DNA of 35,523 nucleotides from Paracoccus sp. PAMC 22219. Its GTDB lineage: Bacteria; Pseudomonadota; Alphaproteobacteria; Rhodobacterales; Rhodobacteraceae. The notes under the pieces were generated by a model. That model was not told where the DNA came from, did not search any database, and saw only the letters and a program-made list of their open reading frames with translations. The translations under genes were made by a program, and so were the position numbers. Positions 9,287 to 19,168 of this stretch are shown in pieces; the stretch's first letter is position 1; each line of letters opens with the position of its first letter. Location: NCBI RefSeq assembly GCF_000787695.1, contig NZ_BBPH01000073.1, forward strand, positions 1 through 35,523. The letters are read 5' to 3'.

Positions 9287-9718
9287 TTGGACGATCTGGA
9301 TCGCAACATTCTGGCGCAGCTGTCGGGCGATGCGCGCATGTCGGTGGCCGTTCTGGCCCGCCGGCTGCGCGTCGCGCGGTCCACCGTGCAGGCCCGCCTG
9401 GAACGGCTGGAAAGCACCGGCGCCATCGCCGGATACACCCTGCGCCTTGGCGAGGCCGCGCGCGGCGCCCGCATCCGTGCCACCGTGCTGCTGGGGATCG
9501 AACCCCGTGCCCAGCCCGGCGTGCTGTCGCGGCTCAAGACCCTGCCCCAGGTCGAACGCGTCCACACCACCAGCGGCCGGGTCGACCTGCTGCTGCAACT
9601 GGCGACGGCATCCACCACCGAACTGGACGAGACGCTGGACCGCATCGGCGCGATCGAGGGGGTGCGGTCGTCGGAAAGCCTGATCCACCTGGCGACCAAG
9701 CTGGATCGTGCCGTCTAG
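9287..9718 (+). CDS. Lrp/AsnC-family regulator
   Basis: A 143-residue feast/famine regulator. The N-terminal helix-turn-helix (DRNILAQLSGDARMSVAVLA, then RRLRVARSTVQARLERL) is followed by a RAM/AsnC effector domain (RIRATVLLGIEP to the C-terminus). The protein opens with LDDLDRNIL, so the start must be the TTG at 9287, preceded by AAGG; no ATG fits. It is divergent from the ornithine/lysine decarboxylase and probably senses a basic amino acid to control it and itself through the flanking inverted operators. Ligand identity is inference. Confidence 0.9.
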   Translation: MDDLDRNILAQLSGDARMSVAVLARRLRVARSTVQARLERLESTGAIAGYTLRLGEAARGARIRATVLLGIEPRAQPGVLSRLKTLPQVERVHTTSGRVDLLLQLATASTTELDETLDRIGAIEGVRSSESLIHLATKLDRAV

Positions 9719-9786
9719 GCGTATCGGCTGTTGCCTCGAATCCCCTGCCGGCGGACACTGTGGCCGTTGACGCAAGGGAGGATGCG

Positions 9787-10137
9787 ATGACCTATTATTC
9801 CGGGTTCGTGCTGGCCGTGCCTGCGGACAAGCGCGACGATTATGCCGATCACGCCGTCAAGGCCTGGCCGATGTTCAAGCGCCACGGCGCGCTGCGCATG
9901 GTCGAATGCTGGGGCGAGGACGTGCCCCACGGCAAGCAAACCGACTTCTATCGCGCCACGCAGGCCACCGGAGACGAGGTGCCGGTGTTCTCCTGGATAG
10001 AATGGCCCGACCGCGCGACCGCCGATGCCGCATGGGCCGCGATGATGACCGAGGACCATTCCGACATGGCAGAGATGCCCTTTGACGGGGCACGGATGTT
10101 CTGGGGCGGTTTCGCCCCCATCGTGGACGTGTCCTGA
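9787..10137 (+). CDS. DUF1428 family protein
   Basis: A 116-residue protein starting MTYYSGFVLAVP and containing WPMFKRHGALRMVECWG and the conserved end DGARMFWGGF, all characteristic of DUF1428, a dimeric alpha/beta-barrel (ferredoxin-like) family of unknown biochemical function. An excellent ribosome site (GGGAGG) lies 6-10 bases before the ATG. The larger open frame seen upstream from 9175 is chance reading over the lrp gene. No pathway link is evident. It stands between lrp and valS on the same strand and may be its own unit. Confidence 0.85.
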   Translation: MTYYSGFVLAVPADKRDDYADHAVKAWPMFKRHGALRMVECWGEDVPHGKQTDFYRATQATGDEVPVFSWIEWPDRATADAAWAAMMTEDHSDMAEMPFDGARMFWGGFAPIVDVS

Positions 10138-10195
10138 CGGGCTTGGCCTTTGGCCCTGCATTCGCTAATCCCGCTGCAACAGATGGGGTGATGCG

Positions 10196-13057
10196 ATGAC
10201 GATGGACAAAAGCTTTGACGCGGCGGATGCCGAGGCCCGGATCGCGGCCGAATGGGAGGCGACGAACGCCTTTGCCGCCGGGGCCAATGCCCGGCGGTCT
10301 GAAACCTTCACCGTGATGATCCCGCCCCCCAACGTCACCGGCAGCCTGCATATCGGCCACGCGCTGAACAACACGCTGCAGGACATCCTGGTCCGCTGGC
10401 ACCGGATGCGCGGGTTCGACACGCTGTGGCAGCCGGGTCAGGACCATGCGGGCATCGCCACGCAGATGGTCGTCGAACGCCGCATGGCCGAACGGGGTGA
10501 ACCGAACCGCCGCGAGATCGGGCGCGATGCCTTCACCGCCAAGATCTGGGACTGGAAGCGCGAATCCGGCGACACGATCATCAACCAGCTGAAGCGCCTT
10601 GGCGCCAGTGCTGACTGGTCGCGCAATGCCTTCACCATGTCCGGCGCCCCCGGTGCCCCCGCGGGCGAGGAGGGCAATTTCCACGACGCGGTGATCCGGG
10701 TCTTCGTCGACCTGTACAACAAGGGCATCATCTATCGCGGCAAGCGGCTGGTGAACTGGGACCCCCATTTCGAGACCGCGATCAGCGACCTGGAGGTCGA
10801 GAACCGCGAGGTTCCGGGCCATATGTGGCACTTCAAGTACCCGCTGGCCGGGGGCGCGACCTATGAATACGTCGAACGCGACGAAGACGGCCGCGTGACC
10901 CTGCGCGAGACGCGCAACTATATCAGTATCGCGACCACGCGGCCCGAAACGATGCTGGGCGACGGCGCGGTGGCGGTCCATCCGTCCGACGAACGCTATG
11001 CCCCCATCGTGGGCCAAATGGTCGAGATCCCGGTCGGCCCCAAGGAGCACCGCCGCCTGATCCCGATCATCACCGACGAATACCCCGACCCGACCTTTGG
11101 GTCCGGCGCGGTCAAGATCACCGGCGCGCATGATTTCAACGACTATGGCGTGGCGATGCGGAACAGCATTCCCTTGTACGCGCTGCTGGACACAAAGGGC
11201 GCGATGCGCGCCGACGGGCTGTCCTATGCCGACAGCGCCGCCATCGCGTCCCGCGCCGCGGCGGGCGAGGATGTGGGCGACGTCACGGCCGTCAACCTGG
11301 TCCCGGACGATCTGCGCGGCCTGGACCGGTTCGAGGCCCGCAAGCGGGTCGTCGATGCGATCACCGCCGAGGGCCTGGCCGTCACCTATCTGCACCGCGA
11401 GATCGAGCCCGAGACCGGGGCCGAGCATCTGGAGCGCCGCCCCGTGATCGACGCCAAGCCGATCATGCAACCCTTCGGCGACCGCTCTGGCGTGGTGATC
11501 GAGCCGATGCTGACCGACCAGTGGTTCGTGGACACCAAGCGCATCGTCGAACCCGCGCTGGAGGCCGTCCGGTCCGGCCGCACGGAGATTCTGCCCGAAC
11601 AGCACAAGAAGGTCTATTTCAACTGGCTGGAGAACATCGAGCCCTGGACCATCAGCCGCCAGCTGTGGTGGGGCCACCAGATCCCGGTGTGGTACGATTC
11701 GGAGGGCAACCAGTATTGCGCGCCCACCGAGGCCGAGGCGCAGGCAATGGCGCCGGGCAAGACCCTGACGCGCGACCCGGACGTGCTGGACACCTGGTTC
11801 AGCTCGGGGCTGTGGCCCATCGGGACGCTGGGCTGGCCGGAGCCGACCGAAGAGCTGAAGCGGTATTTCCCGACCGATGTGCTGGTCACGGGCTTTGACA
11901 TCATCTTCTTCTGGGTCGCCCGGATGATGATGATGCAGCTGGAGGTCGTGGGCGACGTGCCGTTCAAGACCGTCTATGTCCACGGGCTGGTGCGCGACGA
12001 AAAGGGCGCCAAGATGTCCAAGTCCAAGGGCAACGTGATCGACCCGCTGACGCTGGTCGATGCCTATGGCGCGGACGCGCTGCGGTTCACGCTGACCAGC
12101 ATGGCGGCAATGGGGCGCGACCCCAAGCTGGGGCCCAAGCATGTCGAGGTGAACCGCAACTTCGTCACCAAGATCTGGAACGCCACCCGCTTTGCCGAGA
12201 TGAACGGCGTGCGCGGCGGCGGGGCGCGGCCCCAGCCCACCCATACCGTGAACCGCTGGATCATCGGAGAGACCGCGCGCATCCTGATGGCGACGGACGA
12301 GGCGCTGGCCGGCTATCGCTTCAACGACGCGGCGACGGGGCTTTACGCCTTTGTCTGGGGCAAGGTCTGCGACTGGTACGTGGAATTCGCAAAGCCGCTG
12401 TTCGACGGCGATCACGCCGAGGAGACGCGCGCCACGATGGGCTGGGTGCTGGATCAGTGCTTTGCCATGCTGCACCCGATCATGCCCTTCGTCACCGAGG
12501 AGCTGTGGGCGCTGACCGGGGATCGCGACCGCATGCTGGTGCATGGCGACTGGCCGGAACTGGGCGCCGACCTGATCGACGCGGATGCGGATCGCCAGAT
12601 GAACTGGGTCATCGCGCTGATCGAGGGCGTGCGGTCGGCCCGCGCGCAGATGGGCGTGCCGGCGGGGGCCAAGCTGGACCTCGTCGTGACCGAGGCGGAC
12701 GACGCGGCGCGCGCGGCGCTGGCCGACAACGGTCCCTTGATCGAACGGCTGGCGCGGGTGAACCCTGCCGCGGACGGGGTTGCCGGCAAGGGGATGATCG
12801 CCGTGTCGGTGCAGGGGGCCAGTTTCGCGCTGCCGATCGGCGACGTGATCGACGTGGCGGCGGAAACGGCGCGCCTGCAGAAGGCCGAGGGCAAGGTCCG
12901 CAAGGATGCCGAGGGCCTGTCCAAGCGCCTGTCGAACCCGAAGTTCGTCGAGAATGCCGATGCCGAGGTGATCGAGGAGACCACCGGCAAGCTGGCCGCG
13001 CTGGAGGACGACATCGCCCGCCTGCAGGCCGCGCTGGCGCAGCTGGCGGCGATGTGA
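10196..13057 (+). CDS. valS: Valyl-tRNA synthetase
   Basis: Class I aminoacyl-tRNA synthetase charging tRNA-Val. Of 953 residues, [15 protein letters not shown] contains the HIGH signature at 52-55. A CP1 editing domain with [10 protein letters not shown] follows, then [12 protein letters not shown] with KMSKS near residue 608. The anticodon-binding domain and a C-terminal coiled-coil arm ([20 protein letters not shown]) close the protein. Length and domain order are standard. An ATG at 10202 is a possible second start. The frame is intact across 2.9 kb, in contrast to several frameshifted genes in this window. Confidence 0.98.
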   Translation: MTMDKSFDAADAEARIAAEWEATNAFAAGANARRSETFTVMIPPPNVTGSLHIGHALNNTLQDILVRWHRMRGFDTLWQPGQDHAGIATQMVVERRMAERGEPNRREIGRDAFTAKIWDWKRESGDTIINQLKRLGASADWSRNAFTMSGAPGAPAGEEGNFHDAVIRVFVDLYNKGIIYRGKRLVNWDPHFETAISDLEVENREVPGHMWHFKYPLAGGATYEYVERDEDGRVTLRETRNYISIATTRPETMLGDGAVAVHPSDERYAPIVGQMVEIPVGPKEHRRLIPIITDEYPDPTFGSGAVKITGAHDFNDYGVAMRNSIPLYALLDTKGAMRADGLSYADSAAIASRAAAGEDVGDVTAVNLVPDDLRGLDRFEARKRVVDAITAEGLAVTYLHREIEPETGAEHLERRPVIDAKPIMQPFGDRSGVVIEPMLTDQWFVDTKRIVEPALEAVRSGRTEILPEQHKKVYFNWLENIEPWTISRQLWWGHQIPVWYDSEGNQYCAPTEAEAQAMAPGKTLTRDPDVLDTWFSSGLWPIGTLGWPEPTEELKRYFPTDVLVTGFDIIFFWVARMMMMQLEVVGDVPFKTVYVHGLVRDEKGAKMSKSKGNVIDPLTLVDAYGADALRFTLTSMAAMGRDPKLGPKHVEVNRNFVTKIWNATRFAEMNGVRGGGARPQPTHTVNRWIIGETARILMATDEALAGYRFNDAATGLYAFVWGKVCDWYVEFAKPLFDGDHAEETRATMGWVLDQCFAMLHPIMPFVTEELWALTGDRDRMLVHGDWPELGADLIDADADRQMNWVIALIEGVRSARAQMGVPAGAKLDLVVTEADDAARAALADNGPLIERLARVNPAADGVAGKGMIAVSVQGASFALPIGDVIDVAAETARLQKAEGKVRKDAEGLSKRLSNPKFVENADAEVIEETTGKLAALEDDIARLQAALAQLAAM

Positions 13058-13084
13058 GCCTGCGGCCCGGCGCGCCGGTGGGGC

Positions 13085-13115
13085 GGCCGGGCCATGGGTA
13101 TTTTGGCAACGGAGA
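13085..13115 (+). repeat. Short intergenic repeat, copy 1
   Basis: GGCCGGGC, then CATGGGTATTTTGG, then CAACGGAGA; it matches 21671-21700 except for three one-base indels. It lies between valS and the DUF1992 gene. The ATG inside it opens a frame into DUF1992, but the second copy does not continue into a related peptide, so the repeat is probably not coding. Confidence 0.55.
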
Positions 13116-13132
13116 ACCGTGAGGGGGCGCGA

Positions 13133-13456
13133 GTGGGCTGGCTAGAGCGGATCGCCGAACGGATGATGCTGAAGGCCCGCGCCGAAGGCAATCTGGCGGG
13201 GCTGGAGGGCGAGGGCAAGCCCCTGCCCGACCGGCCCATCAAGACGGACGCGACGGCGGCGGGGTTCCGGATCATGGCGCAGGCCGGGGTGCTGCCGCAG
13301 GAGATCGTGCTGAAGAAGCAGGTGATCGCCGCGCAGGCCCGCCTGACCGACCTGCCCGAAGGCCCCGAGCGCGCGGCCCTGCTGGCCGAGATCGCGCGGT
13401 TGCAGATGCGTCAGGCCATCGCCGAGGAGGCCCGTCGCCGCTTCATGCGGGATTGA
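13133..13456 (+). CDS. DUF1992 (DnaJC28-like) protein
   Basis: A 107-residue protein of the DUF1992 family, related to the conserved domain of DnaJ homologue C28: ERIAERMMLKARAEGNLAGL, then EGEGKPLP, and a helical C-terminus (LQMRQAIAEEARRRF). No J-domain is present and its function is unknown. The GTG at 13133 is chosen because GAGGGGG stands just before it and the family similarity begins with WLERIAERM. An upstream ATG at 13094 would add 13 residues encoded by an intergenic repeat. The 3' end overlaps the convergent aminotransferase gene by 14 bp. Confidence 0.82.
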   Translation: MGWLERIAERMMLKARAEGNLAGLEGEGKPLPDRPIKTDATAAGFRIMAQAGVLPQEIVLKKQVIAAQARLTDLPEGPERAALLAEIARLQMRQAIAEEARRRFMRD

Positions 13457-14546
13457 GGGCGGCCATCGCGCGGGGCAACGCGTCCTCGAACACGTCGAGT
13501 TCGTGGATCGGCGCGGCGCTGATGCGGATGCAGCGGTCCAGGGGGGCGACACCCGGCATGCGGGCGAACACGCCCTGCCCCTCCAGCGCGGCGATCAGGG
13601 TGCGGGCGAAGGCGCCATCGCGATGGGTGTCCAGCGCCACGAAATTCGTGGCCGAGGGCAGCGCGGTCAGGCCGCTTGCGGCGCCGATATCGGCGATGCG
13701 CAGGCGGGCGGCCTGAACCTCGGCCACGACATGGGCCAGCCAGCCCTGGTCGGCCAGCGCTGCCAGCGCACCTGCCTGGGCGATGCGGTTCACCCCGAAA
13801 TGGTTTCGCACCCGGTCAAAGCCCGCGATCAGGTCCGGCGCGCCGATCGCATAGCCGATGCGCGCCCCGGCCAGCCCGTAGGCCTTGGAGAAGGTCCGCA
13901 TGCGGATCACCCGCGGATCGTCCGCCGCGATGTCGGGGATGGCCGAAGACGGCGCGAATTCGGCATAGGCCTGATCCAGCACCAGCAGGCAGTCGGGCGG
14001 CAGGCGGTCCAGCATCGCCGCGATCACCGCGCCGTCGTGCCAGCTGCCCATCGGGTTGTCGGGGTTGGCCAAATAGATCAGCCGCGCGCCCGTCGCGTGG
14101 GCGCGGTCCAGCAGCGCGTTGGGATCTTCGGCGTCGTTGCGATAGGGGACCTTGTGCAGGACACCGCCAAAGCCCGCGACGTGATAGTTGAAGGTGGGAT
14201 AGGCCCCGTCAGAGGTGACCACCGCATCGCCCGGCGCGATCACCATCCGCACCAGGTTGCCCAGCAGGCCGTCGATGCCCTCTCCGACCATGATGCTGTC
14301 CGGGGTCGTGCGGTGATGGGCCGCCAGCGCGTGGGACAGATCAAGGCTGGGCGCGTCGCCGTATTTCCAGACCTGCCCCACGGCCTCGCGCATGGCGCGG
14401 GCGGCCAGCGGGCTGGGCCCGAACGCGCTTTCGTTCGCGCCAAGGCGGGCGGCAAAGGGCGCGCCGCGGCGGCGTTCCAGCGTTTCGGGGCCGACAAAGG
14501 GCACGGTCGCGGGCAGGCCCGCCACCAGGGGCGCAAAGGGCGGCAT
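13443..14546 (-). CDS. HisC-like PLP aminotransferase
   Basis: Fold type I aminotransferase of the histidinol-phosphate/aromatic group, 367 residues. Seen are LGANESAFGPSP near the N-terminus (substrate loop), NPDNPMGSW, DQAYAEF, and the PLP lysine in RTFSKAYGLAGARIGYA. In this family such proteins act as histidinol-phosphate, phenylalanine or other aromatic/branched aminotransferases; no his gene is nearby, so hisC is not assigned. Its start overlaps the stop of the upstream RAM-domain gene by one base (TGATG), implying coupled translation and a functional link to amino-acid sensing. Confidence 0.88.
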   Translation of the reverse strand: MPPFAPLVAGLPATVPFVGPETLERRRGAPFAARLGANESAFGPSPLAARAMREAVGQVWKYGDAPSLDLSHALAAHHRTTPDSIMVGEGIDGLLGNLVRMVIAPGDAVVTSDGAYPTFNYHVAGFGGVLHKVPYRNDAEDPNALLDRAHATGARLIYLANPDNPMGSWHDGAVIAAMLDRLPPDCLLVLDQAYAEFAPSSAIPDIAADDPRVIRMRTFSKAYGLAGARIGYAIGAPDLIAGFDRVRNHFGVNRIAQAGALAALADQGWLAHVVAEVQAARLRIADIGAASGLTALPSATNFVALDTHRDGAFARTLIAALEGQGVFARMPGVAPLDRCIRISAAPIHELDVFEDALPRAMAALNPA

Positions 14547-14782
14547 CAGAACGCGCGAAAGGTCATGGTGGTCAGGGTGCGGCTGATATGCGGGATGTCG
14601 AACAGCCGGTCCGACAGGAAGCGGCCGACATCCTGATCCTCGGGGATGTAGACCTTGGCGATCAGGTCGAAATCGCCGGAGGTGGAATACAGCTCGCTGA
14701 CGACCTCGCGGTCGTAGATGGCCTCGGCGACCTGATAGGTCTTGCCGGGCTCGCAGCGGAACTGGACGAAGACGGCGCGCAT
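14546..14782 (-). CDS. Stand-alone RAM (Lrp ligand-binding) protein
   Basis: A 78-residue protein consisting only of the AsnC/Lrp effector domain. MRAVFVQFRCEPGKTYQVAE opens it, and TSGDFDLIAKVYI is the glycine-rich turn where amino acids bind in Lrp proteins. There is no DNA-binding helix-turn-helix, so it cannot act as a classical repressor on its own. Such proteins form ring oligomers and may bind amino acids or modify partner Lrp proteins. Its stop overlaps the aminotransferase start by one base. Confidence 0.87.
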   Translation of the reverse strand: MRAVFVQFRCEPGKTYQVAEAIYDREVVSELYSTSGDFDLIAKVYIPEDQDVGRFLSDRLFDIPHISRTLTTMTFRAF

Positions 14783-14807
14783 GGGAAAGCTCCTGTTTGG
14801 GGGCAGG

Positions 14808-16181
14808 TTAGACCGTGGCCGTGGCGCGGGTCCAGTCCCCGCGCGCGTGGCCGCGCCAGAACCGCCGCATCAGCAGGACTGCGGCAAAGGTCAGCCCGAC
14901 GCACAGGCCCAGCCACAGCCCCGCGGGGCCGAACCCCAGGGGAAAGGCCAGCGCCCAGGCCACCGGCATGCCCACGACCCAATAGCTGAAGCCCGCGATC
15001 CACATCGGCACCTGCGTGTCCTGCACCCCGCGCAGGAAGCCCAGAGCGATCACCTGGAACGCGTCGGTCAGCTGGAACAGCGCCGCATACATCAGCAGCA
15101 TCGCGCCAAGCGCCACGATCTGGGGGGCCTGCGGGTCCGTCGGGTCCAGGTACAGCCGGATCAGCTGTTCGGAAAACAGCAGGTACAGGATGATCGCCAC
15201 GACGGCGAAGGCCAGCGACATCCACACCACGGTCACCGCCGCGTCGCGCATCCAGGCGCGATCGCCGCGGCCCTTGGCCTGCCCCACGCGGACGGTCGCC
15301 GCGTTGGACAGCCCCAGATGCGCCATGAAGGTGATCGAGGTGATCTGCAGCGCGATGCCATGGGCGGCCAACTGGGGCGTGCCGATCCAGCCCATCATGA
15401 TGTTCGAGGCGACGAACAGCCCGCCCTCGGCCACCATGGTCAGGCCGATGGGCCAGCCGATCCGCGCGATCTGGCGCATCGCCTGCCAGTCGGGGCGCCA
15501 GAAGCGCTGGAACAGGTTGTACTTGCGCGCGATGGGTACCCAGGCCGCATAGGCGATCAGGGCCAGCAGCTGGACCACCTGGACGGTGACGCTGGCGATG
15601 GCCGCGCCGCGCACGCCCAGTTCAGGCGCGCCCAGGTTTCCGAAGATCAGCACCCAGTTCAGCGCCAGGTTCAGCGGCAGCCCGGCTAGGGTGACCCACA
15701 TGACGACCTGCGTCCGCTCCAGCGCGGCCAGATAGGACGACAGGGTCAGCTGACCCAGCACCACCGCCAGGCCCCAGCCCGCGATGCGCAGGTAATCCTG
15801 CGCCAGCGCGCTGACCATGTCGGTCTGGCCCAGGGCCTGCAGGATCGGTTCGGACCACCACATCAGCGGCATCACCGCCAGGCCATAGCCCGCCGACAGC
15901 CACAGCGCCATGCGGGCCCCGCGGCGAACCTCGGTCTCGCGGCCGGCGGCGACATGGGTCGCGATCAGGCCCAGAACGCCGATACCGAAGCCCATGCCCA
16001 GGAAGAACAGGATGTGAAAGAAGCTGGTCGCGATGACCAGGGCGGCCAGCGGCTCGACCCCGTACCAGCCGATCATGACCGTGTCGCCCACGCCGATGGC
16101 CATGCGCGCCAGATGGCTGCCGATCAACGGCAGGCCCAACGACAGGGTCGCAAGAACGTGGGGGCGGTATCGGCTGTGCAT
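14808..16181 (-). CDS. MATE-family efflux transporter
   Basis: A 457-residue multidrug/toxin extrusion protein of the NorM type with about 12 membrane helices in two homologous halves. LSLGLPLIGSHLARMAIGVGDTVMIGWYG is typical of the first helix region, and VAEGGLFVASNIMMGWIG opens the second half. Start ATG 16181 (MHSRYRPHVLATL) is preferred because the open frame upstream is arginine-rich and non-family. Substrate and coupling ion are not evident. It is divergent from pyrB. Confidence 0.9.
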   Translation of the reverse strand: MHSRYRPHVLATLSLGLPLIGSHLARMAIGVGDTVMIGWYGVEPLAALVIATSFFHILFFLGMGFGIGVLGLIATHVAAGRETEVRRGARMALWLSAGYGLAVMPLMWWSEPILQALGQTDMVSALAQDYLRIAGWGLAVVLGQLTLSSYLAALERTQVVMWVTLAGLPLNLALNWVLIFGNLGAPELGVRGAAIASVTVQVVQLLALIAYAAWVPIARKYNLFQRFWRPDWQAMRQIARIGWPIGLTMVAEGGLFVASNIMMGWIGTPQLAAHGIALQITSITFMAHLGLSNAATVRVGQAKGRGDRAWMRDAAVTVVWMSLAFAVVAIILYLLFSEQLIRLYLDPTDPQAPQIVALGAMLLMYAALFQLTDAFQVIALGFLRGVQDTQVPMWIAGFSYWVVGMPVAWALAFPLGFGPAGLWLGLCVGLTFAAVLLMRRFWRGHARGDWTRATATV

Positions 16182-16199
16182 CGTCCTGCCATATCCGCA

Positions 16200-16214
16200 G
16201 CCGCAAAATGCGGC
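16200..16214. promoter_or_regulatory. Small hairpin in the MATE leader
   Basis: GCCGCA-AAA-TGCGGC forms a perfect 6-bp hairpin 19 bases upstream of the MATE start codon, within the 173-bp spacer to pyrB. A role in MATE mRNA translation is possible but unproven. Confidence 0.3.
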
Positions 16215-16354
16215 AAGGGGCGGCATTGCACGCCCTGCAACATTTCGCGCCCCGCATCGGCGGAAAGGCGACCCGGCCACCCGCCCGCGCGGCTTGCCGC
16301 CCCTGCCCCCATCTGCGATAGATCGCGCGAACACCGTCCCCCAGGAGGCCCCCG

Positions 16355-17314
16355 ATGAGCTTTCGCGCCCGCCATCTTCTGGGCATCGACCATCTCAAGC
16401 CCGACGAGATCGTGTCGCTGCTGGACCTGTCTGAGGATTACGTCACCCTGAACCGCCGCACGGTGAAACATTCCGACGCGCTGGCCGGCATGACCCAGAT
16501 CAACATGTTCTTCGAGAACTCGACCCGCACTCAGGCCAGCTTCGAGCTGGCGGGCAAGCGGTTGGGGGCCGACGTGATGAACATGGCCGTCGCGCAGTCG
16601 TCGGTGAAGAAGGGCGAGACGCTGATCGACACCGCGCTGACGCTGAACGCGATGCAGCCCGACCTGCTGGTGGTGCGCCATCCGCATTCCGGGGCGGTCA
16701 ACCTGCTGGCGGAAAAGGTGAACTGCGCGGTCATCAATGCGGGCGACGGGCGGCACGAACATCCGACCCAGGCCCTGCTGGACGCGCTGACGATCCGCCG
16801 CGCCAAGGGGCGGCTGCAGCGCCTGACCATCGCCATCTGCGGCGACATCGCCCACAGCCGCGTGGCCCGGTCGAACCTGATCCTGCTGGGCAAGATGGAG
16901 AACCGCATCCGCCTGATCGGTCCCGCCACCCTGATGCCCGCGGGCGTCGCCGACATGGGCGTCGAGCTGTTCGAGGACATGCGCGAGGGTCTGAAGGGCG
17001 TCGACGTCGTGATGATGCTGCGCCTGCAGAAGGAGCGGATGGACGGCGGCTTCATCCCGTCCGAACGCGAATATTTCCACCGCTTTGGGTTGGACGCGGA
17101 AAAGCTGGCGCTGGCCGCGCCCGACGCGATCGTCATGCATCCCGGCCCGATGAACCGCGGGGTCGAGATCGACGGCACCATCGCCGACGACATCAACCGC
17201 AGCGTCATCCAGGACCAGGTCGAGATGGGCGTCGCCGTCCGCATGGCGGCCTTGGACCTGCTGGCCCGCAACCTGCGCGCCAGCCGTGGCCGCACCGCCG
17301 TCGGAGAGCCGTGA
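16355..17314 (+). CDS. pyrB: Aspartate carbamoyltransferase catalytic subunit
   Basis: Joins carbamoyl phosphate and aspartate in de novo pyrimidine synthesis. Of 319 residues, STRT at 56-59 binds carbamoyl phosphate, [10 protein letters not shown] and the C-terminal [12 protein letters not shown] are family signatures. The AGGAGG ribosome site is strong. The stop overlaps the following pyrC-like start by one base (TGATG), so the two proteins are probably made together. This matches the Pseudomonas-type arrangement in which ATCase is assembled with a catalytically dead dihydroorotase homologue. No pyrI regulatory subunit is visible. Confidence 0.96.
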   Translation: MSFRARHLLGIDHLKPDEIVSLLDLSEDYVTLNRRTVKHSDALAGMTQINMFFENSTRTQASFELAGKRLGADVMNMAVAQSSVKKGETLIDTALTLNAMQPDLLVVRHPHSGAVNLLAEKVNCAVINAGDGRHEHPTQALLDALTIRRAKGRLQRLTIAICGDIAHSRVARSNLILLGKMENRIRLIGPATLMPAGVADMGVELFEDMREGLKGVDVVMMLRLQKERMDGGFIPSEREYFHRFGLDAEKLALAAPDAIVMHPGPMNRGVEIDGTIADDINRSVIQDQVEMGVAVRMAALDLLARNLRASRGRTAVGEP

Positions 17315-18593
17315 TGGACCTGATCTTCCGCAACGCCCGCCTGATCGACCCCGAGGCCCAGACCGAAGACATGGGCAGCCTGCGCGTCACCGACGGCCTG
17401 ATCGCCGGACGCGGCGCGCCCGAGGAACCGGCCCCCGAAGGTGCCACCGTCATCGACTGTCGCGGCCGCGCGCTGCGCCCGGCCTGATCGACTGGGGCGT
17501 CAAGATCGGCGAACCGGGCGAACGTCACAAGGAGAGCTTTCGCAGCGCGGGCCGCGCGGCCGCGGCGGGCGGCGTCACCACGATCATCGCGCGCCCCGAC
17601 ACCACGCCCCCCATCGACACCCCCGAGGCGCTGGAATTCGTCGCCCGCCGCGCCAGCGACGCGCCCGTCCACATCCGCCACATGGCCGCCCTGACCAAGG
17701 CCCGCGAAGGCCGCGAGATGACCGAGATCGGGTTCCTGACCGATCTGGGCGCAGTGGCCTTTACCGATGGCGTGCGCGTGGTGCGCGACACCAAGCTGCT
17801 GGGCCGCTGCATGACCTATGCGCGCGGCCTGGACGCGCTGATCGTGGGCCATCCGCAGGACCCGTCGCTGTCCCACGGGGCGGCGGCGACCAGCGGCAAG
17901 TTCGCGTCCCTTTACGGCATCCCCGCCGTGTCCCCCATGGCCGAGGTGATGGGCCTGGACCGCGACCTGGCGCTGGTCGCGATGACGCGGGGGCGGTACC
18001 ACGCCGACCAGATCACCGTGGCCGCCAGCCTGCCCGCCCTGGCGCGGGCGCGCGATGCGGGGCTGGACGTGACGGCGGGGATCTCGATCCACCACCTGAC
18101 GCTGAACGAATTCGACGTGGGCGATTACCGGACCTTCTTTCGGTTCACCCCGCCCCTGCGGTCCGAGGATGACCGCCTGTCCATGGTCGATGCCGTGGCC
18201 CAGGGCTTGATCGACACCATCGCCAGCTTTCACACCCCGCAGGACGAGGAATCGAAACGCCTGCCTTTCGAAGCCGCAGCCCCCGGCGCCGTCGGCCTGC
18301 AGACCCTGCTGCCCGCGGCCCTGCGCCTGTACCATCAGGGCGGCCTGACCCTGCCGCAGCTGTTCCGCGCCATGGCGCTGAACCCCGCCCGGCGGCTGGA
18401 CCTGTCCGCCGGACGCCTGTCCGACGGCGCGCCCGCCGATCTGGTGCTGTTCGACCCCGACGCGCCCTTCGTGCTGGACCGCTTTGCGCTGCTGTCGAAG
18501 TCGAAGAACACACCCTTTGACGGGGCCCGGATGCAGGGGCGCGTTCTTGGCACCTGGGTCGCGGGCACCCCCGTTTTCGGAGACCACGCATGA
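17314..18593 (+). CDS. pyrC: Dihydroorotase-like PyrC homologue, frameshifted
   Basis: Amidohydrolase-fold protein of the class I dihydroorotase type. The first frame ([19 protein letters not shown]) stops at 17485-17487. Adding one G near 17475 turns CTGCGCCC into CTGGCGCCC, restoring the family motif ALAPGLID and an uninterrupted frame of about 426 residues. Catalytic residues look lost: the usual HxH after PGLID is GVK, PNT is PDT, the third zinc histidine region reads YHADQITVA, and the ATDHAPH aspartate motif reads ASFHTPQ. VGHPQD keeps one histidine. This suggests a structural partner of PyrB rather than an active enzyme. The stop overlaps plsY by 4 bases (ATGA). Confidence 0.85.
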
Positions 18594-19165
18594 TCCTCTG
18601 GGCGATCTTCGGCTATCTTCTGGGCTCCGTCCCCTTCGGCCTGGTCATCACCCGCGCCCTGGGCCTGGGCGATCTGCGCCAGATCGGGTCCGGCAATATC
18701 GGCGCGACAAACGTGCTGCGGACCGGCAACAAGGGCGCCGCGCTGGCCACGCTGCTGCTGGATTCGGGCAAGGGCGCCATCGCCGTCCTGCTGGCCCGCC
18801 ATTTCGGCGGCGAAACCGCCGCGATCCTGGCGGGCGGCGCGGCGTTTCTGGGCCACTGCTTCCCGGTCTGGCTGCGCTTCAAAGGCGGCAAGGGGGTGGC
18901 CACGTTCCTGGGCACGGTGATCGCGCTGAACTGGCCTCTGGGGCTGATCGCCTGCGCCACCTGGGCGCTGACCGCCGCGGTCACCCGCATCAGCAGCCTC
19001 AGCGCGCTGCTGGCCGCGGCCCTGGCCCCGGTCTTTGCCTGGGTGCTCGGCCGGCCCGACATCGCGGCGGTTGCGGCCTTCATGGCGGTGCTGATCTTCA
19101 TCCGGCACCACGCCAACATCAGCCGCTTGATGGCCGGAACCGAACCCCGGATCGGCCGCAAGTAA
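18590..19165 (+). CDS. plsY: Glycerol-3-phosphate acyltransferase PlsY
   Basis: Inner-membrane enzyme transferring an acyl group from acyl-phosphate to glycerol-3-phosphate, the first step of phospholipid synthesis. Of 191 residues, about five membrane helices are seen, with motif GSGNIGATNVLRTG (active-site loop 1), FKGGKGVATFLG (phosphate loop) and RHHANISRL near the C-terminus. Start ATG overlaps the pyrC-like stop (ATGA), so it is the last gene of a pyrB-pyrC-plsY operon. Length and motifs are standard. Confidence 0.95.
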   Translation: MILWAIFGYLLGSVPFGLVITRALGLGDLRQIGSGNIGATNVLRTGNKGAALATLLLDSGKGAIAVLLARHFGGETAAILAGGAAFLGHCFPVWLRFKGGKGVATFLGTVIALNWPLGLIACATWALTAAVTRISSLSALLAAALAPVFAWVLGRPDIAAVAAFMAVLIFIRHHANISRLMAGTEPRIGRK

Positions 19166-19168
19166 CGC

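Noticed and set aside
9875..12544. Very long minus-strand frame of 889 codons opposite valS
   Set aside because: A typical antisense shadow in high-GC DNA; valS on the plus strand accounts for the region.
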